DNA of 64,000 bases from Daphnia pulex (taxonomy: Eukaryota > Arthropoda > Branchiopoda > Diplostraca > Daphniidae): contig NC_060022.1 in assembly GCF_021134715.1 (NCBI RefSeq), positions 2,175,001 through 2,239,000 of the forward strand, in the 5' to 3' direction. A program made the translations under genes and the position numbers. The stretch's first letter is position 1. Every line of letters starts with the position of its first letter. Under the pieces are notes generated by a model. It was not told where the DNA came from. It made no database searches and saw nothing but the letters and a program-made list of their open reading frames with translations. This document shows positions 38,701 to 48,214 of this stretch, piece after piece.

Positions 38701-41607
38701 CTCATCAAGGGACAGTTGTTTTGCTGTACGCAGAAAGGGACTCGATGGTATGTCCATTTGTTTAATATTGTTTCCGAAATGATGATGAAACTAACATTGA
38801 TCGTCTTGCGTAGCAGCACACCGATGCAACATTTGATCTGTGGAAAATCATCGTTTTTGTGGCCTCCACTTCCAGTTTGATTGTCGTCATTGGCGTAATT
38901 GTTTTGTCGATCAAGTGGTATCGGCATCGCTGTGTTTGGGTTTGGTTTCAAATCCAGTTAGGGGTTGCACTTGTCCCACCTTCTTCTGTCTATTTTTTGC
39001 CAACCGAATCCATCGTAAGTTTAATTCAATTCAAGTAGAATCAATTAATAAGTTGTCGATAATGCCGCCTCCTTTCGTCACAGATTTCCGACCCATTCTG
39101 GACCATCGTGTTGACTGTGGCGACTTATCAATTCGTGACGACCGTTTGGGCCATGATCATGTACTTGAAAATGAACGCTATCCACCGTCCGGATGAAGAG
39201 GAAGTTTCGGATAAGTTTAATCAGAATAATGTCAGACTGGTTGGCTTGTCGATAGGTAACATGTCGTTGAAATGTCTGAGATTTTCTTGATCAACATCTT
39301 GATTTTCTTTCTTGCTTTTCCTGTGTACAGGTATTCCGCTGTCGTTGTCGGGTGTCCAGAGTTTGATTGAAGAATTCTCAACGGGATCGCCGTTCGTCAG
39401 CTGGTTTTCCCAGCTCAGCTCCATCTCTGGGATCTTTTTTTGTTTGATTTATTGTACGTTATTGATTGCCATCCTATCCTTGTATGTCATATCGACACGG
39501 GTAAGGGACGTTTCTTCTGAGAAGTTCAACGCCTTCACTCAAGAGGTTCCTAATGTAACCGAGATTAGGTAATAGCATGGTAAATGTTTCCTGCATTTCC
39601 CAATTTATTAAATTGAATCGATTGCAGTTCCGGATACAACCAACGCTGCCTGCTGCTAGCAATTTTGAGCCTTCTATTGACTGGAACTATGTTGAGTCAT
39701 CTTCGTTGGATTTCGCTTAGCGCTCACTGTATTGCCGCATTTTTACATTTGCTAGAAGTATAATCGATTTATATTCTTTGCTGCTCTGATTCCCCTAATT
39801 TTTGTTTTAAATCGAATGGATTGTTTTATTCAGGTTTTACTGGTTTTCGCTTTGATGATGACGTTCAGTGGTACAAATTACACCTGTTCTTTATTGTGTT
39901 TTTGGCGCCGGAATAAATTACCCGAAGGAGAAACGGTGAATGAATTACTCAACGCAACGGCTATGGTTGAGAGCCCACAGAGGAGGAACCTGCTGTCGCA
40001 GGAACAACTTCCGGTTGACGGTAGAGATTAATTTCATTTTAAAAAGGCGTACAATTTAAGACTTAATTTGTTTTTGAACGTCAAGAAGATGAAACATTGA
40101 AGACAATCAATAAAACGAAAAGGACAATTCAGCCTAGTGTGGATGACACCGTGTTTCCCGCACCTAAAAGAAGCAAAAGATGTAACCGAGCAGGTCCAGC
40201 TTCGTCTCCTTTACTTCAGCGAGCCGGACTGGGTCCTGAAGTGTTGCGGGCGTTCGGCGTGGAACCGCAGTCTTCGCACCAACTTGTTGGCAAAACTACT
40301 GGATGCCTTCAAGCAGAAAACACATCTGTGAACGGACCGGGAGATGCGATGGGATCTGGTAGAGATCGAGTCAATTCCATTGCGACGTGTGATGGAATGC
40401 AACGGGACGACATGGATTCAGGATTTGGACCCAGTGGCGGTGGTGGAAGTCAAAAATTAAACGGGTTGGATAGATTTTCTGACGCATGGAAGGTTTGTCA
40501 TTTCCAAACGAATTTAATATCTTGGCGATGTGAAGAATTTCATGTTTAAGTATTACGTAGTGTCTAACCTCCGCCATTTATTCTTATCCAATCCCCATTC
40601 TCTGTTCTATTTCAGTTCTTGAGTCGCATCCGCTGGAAGTTGCCGCTACGCGGATTACCTTCGAATGGGAGCACCAGCGGCGGAGGTTCATTTCGGTCAC
40701 GACAAAGCACGATGAGTAGCGCTACAACGGCGGAATTCGGTGGTGAACAAAGTAGCAGTGTGACGACTGAAGAGACGGAGGTTCAGATCCGGGAGTCTGA
40801 AGATACTGAATCCTTGATGGCACCTTACAGATTGAGACGATCGAGGACACGGTGGACTGACGACTACGGCCGAGAAAATGAACTCGACTCCAGGGAAGTC
40901 AGTAATTTGACTATAAAATGCAAACCTTATAGAGGTCGATGTTTCATCCGCTGTTCGCCGGAAAAAATCGGATCCAATGCCCTGTGGAACCATCAGTGTC
41001 AGGACGTAATTAGCGACAGGCAAGCGAGTTGGTTCCCAACGCAAAACGACAGCTGCGAACGATGCTGGCACAACCCAGAAACTCCATTTTGTGACATCTG
41101 TCTCACAGATAATTCTCATCCCGTTCAAAGTCGTCCGGGAACCATGTTCGTCCGAGCTGTCATTGAAAATCCACCTAAACTTCCGGTAAGATTTTCATAA
41201 TAGTAAATTAAATTTGTTTCGGCCAAGACCACTATAACATTGTCAAATAGAATAAAGACGACTGCGAATACTTGAAAATGGATCCTGCTGGAAGCCTGGC
41301 CGTTGATCAACAACGTGTCAAACGGCTTCAGGTCTACTACAACACGACCGTCAAACCGGCGACCCAAACCACAAATGATGGCGATTCCAACGTCATCAAT
41401 AAAGAGAAGCTGATGAGCTGCGCATCCTTTACAAAATCCTCCTGCATATCTCCGTCTTTGTTGCGTCAAAAGAAAATTCTCAACGGGCGAATCTTCAAAA
41501 AGTATCGAATCTCGTTGCGCAACGTTGTACATTCCACTCAGCAACGCAGACCAAACGAAATCAATTACCCAGCTGAATTTATCTCGTTAAGGGACCAAAC
41601 GCTCTAA
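29766..41607 (+). CDS. Adhesion G-protein-coupled receptor (CUB-EGF-Ig-HRM-GAIN-7TM), 21 exons
   Basis: Exons: 29766-30505, 30865-30975, 31081-31175, 31731-31856, 36024-36109, 36178-36242, 36308-36659, 36732-37085, 37163-37327, 37422-38063, 38134-38267, 38337-38378, 38453-38747, 38814-39014, 39084-39255, 39331-39568, 39628-39757, 39834-40020, 40086-40492, 40616-41185, 41251-41607. Phase closes throughout, giving about 1,822 residues. Order: signal peptide (1-32); CUB-like domain (about 75-220, with PGFP and CSW); EGF-like repeats (230-357); two Ig domains (about 530-700, with GEFEC and YSCRG); hormone-receptor motif (about 727-790); GAIN region; GPS ending C-L-C-S-H-Q-G (to 1,057); seven membrane helices (about 1,075-1,355); cytoplasmic tail of about 465 residues. 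Such receptors sit in the plasma membrane and couple adhesion to G proteins. The domain order recalls ADGRA/ADGRF, but there are no leucine-rich repeats, so the subfamily is left open. The ATG at 29,766 was chosen for its Kozak context and the signal peptide right after it. Confidence 0.88.
31857..36023 (+). other. 4.2-kb intron of the adhesion GPCR, no gene inside
   Basis: This is by far the largest intron of the gene; most of the others are 60-110 nt and the next largest is about 560 nt. No nested gene or RNA is recognisable. Its size suggests regulatory content or inserted DNA, but no copy of the window's repeats is present. Confidence 0.55.
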
Positions 41608-42530
41608 ATTTGTACCTAATCAATTCCCATTTAATAACCCAACCCTGATTCATCATAGCAATTTTTGCACGCAACAGTCGTCCTGTCGAAAGATATTCAG
41701 ACCTCAATGTTTAGGCGAACGAATGCCAAACCAGAAAATAATTGTATTTTTAAAGGACCATAGTTAGATGGCGAGTGTTCAAATGTTCTAGTCAACTCTC
41801 TTCTTTAACCGGTGACAATTGCCTCTTTAAATAACTTCAAGCGACCAAACAACCAAAGGCCCACAGCAACCTCTCAATTACTCCTCAGTTTTTTTTCACT
41901 TGTCTCAACCTTTCTCCTGCCACAGAGGAGTGTTTTACATATCAACGCACAGTAGTTTGTGTAATTATTTATCTGAAATTTTTTTGGTTTGGCAGATAAT
42001 CCAATTTGTTTTGGCTTTGTAATGTTCCTTGATAGATCAAATTCAATTCTTCGGTACTGCTGCACTGCAGGTAACGATTTGATTTAAATTACTTATTCCT
42101 CTAGATTTAAGCTAATTTGATTGAAATTTGGAGCTGATTGATTTTTTAAATGCCATGTATATACTTTATATTCAACACATATTTATTTTAAAATGTGACA
42201 GAATGATTTTATCCCTTTTTTTTTACAATGCGCTCACAGTTTATTCTCCACCATGTAAAACATGACTAAATGGGTGAGACAAATTTTTCTGCGAGAAAAA
42301 TTTAAAAGTTGGCGCTCAATTTATTTGTGGATTGTATTCTATTCTTATTGCTGATGAAAAAAAAAAAACAGCTTTTCTTGACTGGTTAATACCGGTTAAT
42401 ACGTGGCGAGTAAGTATTAAAACGGCTTAAAAGCCAACTCAATCAACATGCGATATTTCTCCCACACTTAATGGTGCAGTTGCAGTTACCCACTGAAATA
42501 AGCTTATTTTGAAACAAAGTTGTAATTGTC
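41608..42530. other. Convergent 3' region, no gene
   Basis: 3' flank between the receptor (+) and the peptide precursor (-). It is AT-rich with poly-A runs near 42,357 and 42,541. No clear AATAAA for the receptor was found close to its stop. Confidence 0.5.
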
Positions 42531-42536
42531 TTTATT
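42531..42536 (-). terminator. Polyadenylation signal of the peptide precursor
   Basis: AATAAA on the minus strand, 107 nt past the stop codon of the precursor. It is the first such hexamer downstream. Confidence 0.6.
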
Positions 42537-42642
42537 TTGAAAAAAAAAAAAAAAATTATATGTTCGTAAATCAAGATTGATAATCTGAAACATTGTTAAT
42601 CTTTTTTTTATCAGGAAAATCCCAGAAAAATCTATCTAGACA

Positions 42643-43813
42643 TTATCGGCTTGCTTTTTGTTCCAATTTCAACGCCTCTGCGGAACGACGCCCACGCCAG
42701 TATCGGCGGTAACCGCCATAATAGCCGCGGTAGAACTGGCTGGTTCTTGATCAATCAATTGATCAAATCTTCAAAAAATTTACCTTTAAGTATTTTTCCT
42801 TCCGTATCCAGGCAATCCATGCAGCGTCAATTGTATATGATAGGCTGATAGTACTATGGTACCAAATCAAATTTTTGACAATAAGAATTTTTGTTTATTT
42901 GACCATTTCACCGTGGTTTTAACAAACAAGGATAGCTTATTGAAATGTGGAAAAGCCAAATTTAGTGCAAGGTTCGTTGAAATAGTCCGGATTCAGCTTT
43001 TTCTTTTTTTTTTAAAGTCGGGATCTCACTTACCAATAGTATCCATTGCGATATCCGTACCTGCTGTAACTGTAAGGATAACCATAATAACTACGGCCGT
43101 ACCATTCGTTAGCGTCCAGGTCACCATCAACTTTAACATCGACATCTTTTTCCGGTGTTATTTCATCTACGGATCGACGTCCACGCCAATATCCCAGACC
43201 GTAACAGCCTCGGCGAGACTCGTTGATTTCCAGGTCAGTATTAATGGTTCCATCTTCTTCTGATGTCATCTCCCTTTCAGCGGAACGACGTCCACGCCAG
43301 TGTCCACTGGTACTTAAGTATCGACCATAGTACCCATAAGGACGGCCGTAGTAGCGGCTTCCGTACGATTCGTTGCCGTTCAAGTCATCTCCAACTTCAA
43401 CGTTGCTGGCCTCTTCTTCCTGTTTTGCTTCTTCTACTGAGCGACGACCACGCCAATAGCCAAGATGTCCACCGTAGTAGCCGCGACGGAACTCGATTGC
43501 CTCCTGGTCAGCAACTTCGATGTTGGCTTCGTGTTCCGGTTGCACCTCCTCGACAGACCGACGTCCACGCCAGTATTCATGATATCCACCGAAATAACCA
43601 CGTCGGTGCCGTTCAGCGACGTCTTGATCAGACACTTCCACGTTGCTCTCGGTTTTAGGTTTTACATTTACCTCAACGGCAGCAGTCAGTGCCAATGAAA
43701 GGCTAGCCAATATAACCTAAACATCAACATTTAATAAATTTGTGTACGGTACTTAATCATAAATGTCAAACACGGTGTAATGATAGCGACAAAGAACTCA
43801 CCACGAACTTCAT
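42643..43813 (-). CDS. Secreted precursor with five W-R-G-R-R-S cassettes; candidate amidated-peptide prohormone
   Basis: Exons on the minus strand: 43813-43802, 43716-43034, 42739-42643, giving 263 residues. Residues 1-17 are a clear signal peptide (start MKFVVILASL). The mature part alternates Gly/Tyr-rich segments with acidic spacers rich in E, D and V. Five cassettes end in WRGRRS, at 53-58, 92-97, 144-149, 181-186 and 246-251. Three of them start after RR (GYFGG at 44, GYYGG at 83, GCYGL at 174); a fourth follows a single R (GYYGG at 237). By prohormone logic, cutting after RR, trimming and Gly conversion would give peptides ending YWR-amide or HWR-amide. I do not recognise a named family. 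The alternative is a Gly/Tyr-rich antimicrobial or structural secreted protein with furin sites. The last cassette sits alone in exon 3. Confidence 0.85.
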
Positions 43814-43861
43814 TTCGAACGAGTTGAAAAATTAGTAGCAAGCTGTTGGTCAGTTGCAAGA

Positions 43862-43899
43862 AACTGATGCTGTTGAAATTTTCATTTGGACTATTTATG
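43862..43899 (-). promoter_or_regulatory. TATA box plus initiator of the peptide precursor
   Basis: On the minus strand, ATAAATAG (43,891-43,898) is followed about 31 nt later by TCAGTT (43,862-43,867), an arthropod-type initiator. The start codon at 43,813 lies about 50 nt further. Spacing and motifs are those of a focused core promoter and support this gene's first exon. Confidence 0.65.
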
Positions 43900-44744
43900 C
43901 TTCGCCGTTCAATGACAAATCCGGCCACATCGTTTAATTCTTTCCACATTAGAAATTAACGATTAACAAATAAAACTTCACATCGTCCCTGAATTCTGTT
44001 TGTTAGATGTATATCTTTTATGTTCGTATTATAGACTATGGATACCGAAACCAATCCTTAACCGGACATGAGAAGTGTATCGCGAAATTATCTTCCGTAT
44101 AGAGAAAACTTTCAAGGCAGCCCAAAACATTACTGTTAAGGTTAATTAGTTTGTACAAAGACAATAAAGATACGGTTGAACCAACAATCAGCAAACAGCT
44201 TATCTGCTTCGATACACACATGGTTCGTGCCACATTTCCCAGAAAATGTAAGGGAACATTAGTTTTGCTTAACACCCTGTTTTATTTGTTTATTTTTATT
44301 CGTCTACAGTCTACACTAGCGTGTCCGTTAAACCGTTAACGGTTTAGTAAACTTGTACTCAATAACTCAAGTATCCCACCCTAGATGGCGAAATCCTCGT
44401 CATGGAAAATTGTTGTCTAATTTGGGCCTTATTTCTTTGTTGAAAAAATGGCGGTCATGTGCGAGTGTCGGGACGTCAGGTTTAATTAAGCGGCAGCAAG
44501 TAACCGGCTTACGTCAACAATTCGTGCAGTAACAAACAGCAATCAGCAGTGTATTGCAGCATGGAGTACCAAGAAGAAGAAAGTTTAGAAGAAAACAGTT
44601 TCAAACAGTAAGTTAAGTCAGAATTTTAGAATTTCAGCGAAGGAAGTTGTTTTGTTATCATGACATGTCATTGGTCTCTTCAGATTTCAGAATACCTTTT
44701 AATTAATATTAATATGTCAGAATTAATGTTAAATTATCATAATT
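43900..44744. other. No firm gene; possible isolated first exon at 44,561
   Basis: An ATG at 44,561 opens a 47-nt segment (M-E-Y-Q-E-E-E-S) that ends at a good donor, GTAAGT at 44,608. No acceptor exon continues it convincingly, because the DNA to the right belongs to the repeat. A minus-strand frame at 44,036-44,275 lacks an ATG. Nothing else is seen. Confidence 0.35.
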
Positions 44745-44975
44745 AATCAAACTCATTGTATTCTACTAAATGTGCCATCGAAATTATACAGGTAACAACT
44801 AACACTAGCTTTATTACAGTATTGCTTCAACATATATTCTTCTCATGTTTTATAGGATTCATCTTAATTATCAGCTGTTTGTATTGGAGATCACCAACCC
44901 CAGCATGGACCAATCTCTCATTCCATCTTCTATTGGATAATTGATCGGTGATTTCATGCATAAGAAGATCACTTG
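44745..44975 (+). repeat. End block, inverted copy of 5,620-5,850
   Basis: About 230 bp match in reverse complement to 5,620-5,850, with small indels (for example CTTCAACATATATTC here against CTAACTTATGTATATTC there). It marks the left end of the second repeat copy. Confidence 0.75.
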
Positions 44976-45228
44976 TTTTGTATTGTTGTTTTTTTTATGT
45001 ACAGGTTCTTAATTAAAGGTTTCTAAATTGTCATGACCAACTTTATGAGAAGTCATGTCCATTCAAGAAAAGGACAAGGACTCTACAGTCAACAAGGTTC
45101 CGTGTTTGCTATCCTGCTACCCTTGGATCTCCCTACACAGGCCCTCTTGCTTTGAGGTATTGCTTTCTGTCACAACAATCTTGTTTGAATATTATTGGCA
45201 TCCAAATAAATGTTCATTCTGCTTACAG

Positions 45229-45306
45229 GGTAATCCTTCGCTACTGATCATGGACTCTATTGGTGAAACTGAAAACCGACGAGAGAATGCTGTAATCCAA
45301 GACTGA
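45229..45306 (+). pseudogene. Possible captured exon fragment, SENP/Ulp-like
   Basis: A good acceptor (TTCTGCTTACAG) precedes a 78-nt frame that begins G-N-P-S-L-L-I-M-D-S and ends in TGA. The P-x-L-L-x-M-D-S pattern resembles the strand of SENP6/7-type SUMO proteases that reads P-C-I-L-L-M-D-S. No catalytic His, Asp or Cys lies nearby, and the frame stops before any donor. In copy 1 the same position holds an unrelated acceptor-led frame. The resemblance is short, so the family call is weak. Confidence 0.25.
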
Positions 45307-45607
45307 TAAATTGTGTAGTTAGATTTAATTACAAGTGCATATCTGGGCTCCCTTCTTTTCTGTGGCCCCGTTTCCCTAACTACCACTAACCAACGCCGGT
45401 AGTCACTCACCCGTTGTGAAACCAAGAGGAGGGGAGGGCTCTGGTCGAACGGGGACTTGGAAGGCGCATGATCCGACGAAAACTTAGGGTCATGAGTCTA
45501 ACCCGGAAACCTAGTATGACTAATCGCTCCCCAGTAAAACTTGCCTCGCACTCTTCTCTCTTCTTCCATTTCCAGGTAATCTCCCTGGATCTACGCCGAC
45601 ACTGCAT

Positions 45608-46127
45608 GTGCGAGTTTTAGCAAGCAATCCGCCACCCAATTTGACAAAAAGTGATAGTTTGTTTTCACGGAAATTTCGTCAGACGGTTACAAAATTTCTA
45701 ATTCAACAATCTCATGTAGAAATTTGCATCTAGTCTACTGGTGCAAATTGTGATTCTTTAAGCTTGATTAATTTAGGTGATGTGTTAAAAGCAATTGTGG
45801 GTAGCTAAACAATGGAACTATCCACTTTTTCTGAATATTTTGGTTTTAGATCACTTTGTTGTTTTTAGATTTTCTTGTGATCTATCTTCAAAATATTCTG
45901 AAAAAGCGAATTAGTTCAATTTTTTAGCTACCCACAATTGCTTTTAACACATCACCTAAATTAATCAAGCTTAAAGAATCGTAATTTGCACCAGTAGACT
46001 GGATGCAAATTTCTACATGAGATTGCTGAACTAGAAATTTTTTAACCGTCTGACGCAATATCCGTGAAAACAAACTATCACTTTTTGTCAAATTGGGTGG
46101 CGGATTGCTTGCTAAAAAGCCTCGCAC
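45608..46127. repeat. Long hairpin-forming palindrome, copy 2
   Basis: It runs from GTGCGAG at 45,608 to CTCGCAC at 46,121-46,127. The inner stem pairs 45,727-45,855 with 45,878-46,008, for example GTGTTAAAAGCAATTGTGGG against CCCACAATTGCTTTTAACAC. About 20 nt remain as loop. The outer arms match copy 1, but the inner stem is a different sequence and still self-complementary. Confidence 0.85.
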
Positions 46128-46270
46128 AAAAAATATTGTCTCGAACCGGACGCTCTGTTTAATAAATTGTTTATTTTGTAAGTGTTCCAAAAACAGAATG
46201 AGTTTTCATAACATATAACTGGTTTATTTATTCAACAAAAAAATTTATATATTACAGATGTGGGGAAATG

Positions 46271-46369
46271 GGGGTTTAAGGAATAGATGTTGGTGGAAGT
46301 TTTGGGGTTAAAGGAATGGATGTTGGTGGAGGTTATGGGGTTTGAGGAATAGATGTGGTTATATAGATA
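46271..46369. repeat. 33-bp tandem repeat, three units
   Basis: Units start at 46,271, 46,304 and 46,337. Each begins GGGGTT and carries AGGAAT-A/G-GATGT. The first two differ at only a few positions; the third degrades after about 24 nt. Confidence 0.75.
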
Positions 46370-47840
46370 GGTATATGGATGGGATAGATAAAGGAATTTT
46401 ATTTCTACCTTATTAAAACAAACCACGACTTTTTCTAGTTAATGAAAATCAATTATCCCCCCCCCCCAGGTTTCCCAATCGCGAAGGCATGTTTATTATT
46501 TGTTAACGTAAAAATTCCCCGTATTACTATTTTTTTCATTCTCAACATATAAACGGTTAACTTCATAGACGCAAATGGCAATTAAACAAAATACAGGATG
46601 TAACTTCTGTGGCACAACACCAGCGATTCAACACCAAGGAACTTTTCTGTTCCTTTTCAACATAAAAACGGTTAACTGCATAGACACAAATAACAATTAA
46701 AACTGGATGTAACTTTTGTGCACAACACCAGCAGTCCGGCACCAAGGAACAGCAACAGCATAACTCGATGCAAAAAATCTTTCACCAGTATAGGCTGCAA
46801 CAACATGCCATATTGGACAGCAACATCACTGCTACGTAAACATAAACCTAAGACCAAAATGAAATTAATGTTTGATCAATGGAAATTTTGTATAGAATAA
46901 AACAAAAATCATTTCAAATGGAGTTCACCCAAATATTCTATGGCAACACCATCTGATAACTATAGTTTAAACAAAAATTTACATGAATTACTAGATTACT
47001 CATTTAAGATTTCAATACAAATTCATTTGAAATTTGTAGTGCTCTGCAGCGAAAAAAAAACATTCTTCTACAGTATCTGCCTATCTTGTTAACCAATTCC
47101 CCTTAAACAATCCATAACTCAATTTACATATGATCAAAGGAAAGAGCTGTTGACATGATGAAATCCCCAAATGTTAAAATTAAACAATGTAAGCAATTAT
47201 AGTAGTCCAAGCATGATACTTCTCAAGTAAGAACTTATAATTTTTTATCAAATTACCATTTCAAAGAGTCTTCTTGCAGTTCTACTAGATGTCCAACATT
47301 TCGGCAACCACAATGCAGCATGATCCAGCGTCAACTCAGATATGGCTGATCCCAGAAGACTTTGCATGGGACTCTCCCACACTCCAGGACAACATCAGCA
47401 CCAAAGACTGCATGCAACAGCTCAATTTAATCACACCTTTCACCGGATGACTGCAACCAATCCATGTGCACATTAGACTGCAACAAAGAAGCGCAGACTT
47501 CATCTGGCTATTGAAAAACAAAATCAAGTTACTATCAAGGAACAGAATCTCATGTAACATAACCAAAACGACAGAAGTATGAAGTTAAACTATACCATCT
47601 CTCAGAGTTACCTTGATAAATCTTACGAAGGAATTTGTAGTTGTCAAGTTTTCCAACTTGAAAATAACAAATGTAATCCACATTTCCATAATGGTTTTAA
47701 CTCATAATTGCAACAGAGAAGCAAATGGGTCTACTCTCTAGTCGAAACTAAATCTGTAGCGATCAACTATAATTACTTTAATTGAAAATGTTCCGCATGT
47801 GACGAAACGAGCAAGAGACATTTTGGAAAAAATGGATAGC

Positions 47841-48214
47841 AGTTTCAACTTTCAACAAACGAAGTCAAGTATGTCAGTAAAAAGCATAGAAAAAAGTAAA
47901 AAACACACTTTCCGCTCAGTGTCTTTAGAAGAAATGGCAGAAATTTCCCAATTTCGTCAGTAGACCTGAACCTGATGAAATGGGATTCCATAGAGCAGTA
48001 TGAAATTTCTTCACTAGGTGTCTTGCCTCGCCGAATCGTCGTCTGCTCCAGACCTGTAAACTGATTAGGTTATGACGTACGGGAATAGAGATCATAATAC
48101 TTTTTGTTATAATATTATGTGATTTATATTCAAAATTTCTATTTGGAACAGTTAAAGTCATTTTTACCGTCCGTTAAGAAATCGAAGCATTGTTTCGTTG
48201 AATGATAACTCAGA
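47841..48214. other. No gene; upstream region of ERG28
   Basis: A minus-strand frame (47,925-48,161) lacks recognisable character. The ERG28 promoter must lie here; no TATA box was identified. Confidence 0.4.

Larger units (their letters stand above)
45328..47840. repeat. Second copy of the large repeat
   Basis: It matches 2,683-5,150 in the same orientation and the same order of parts: conserved GC-rich block (45,328-45,607), palindrome (45,608-46,127), G-rich tandem units (46,260-46,370), C-run (46,457-46,468), then the modules at 46,560-46,860 and 47,400-47,530 (minus-strand words GCTGCAACAACATGC and AGCTGTTGCATGCAG). It ends in GAGACATTTTGG near 47,820. The module sequence is more eroded than in copy 1, and the stretch 46,900-47,240 has little counterpart. 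No transposase, reverse transcriptase or integrase is seen, so the element is probably non-autonomous. Confidence 0.75.

Noticed and set aside
43263..43658. Plus-strand frame opposite the peptide precursor
   Set aside because: It is the shadow of the repeat-bearing minus-strand gene, which has a signal peptide, splice sites and a promoter.
44036..44275. Minus-strand frame resembling a small membrane protein
   Set aside because: It starts at GTG, not ATG; the only nearby ATG is in another frame, and I could not place it in a mitochondrial small-protein family.
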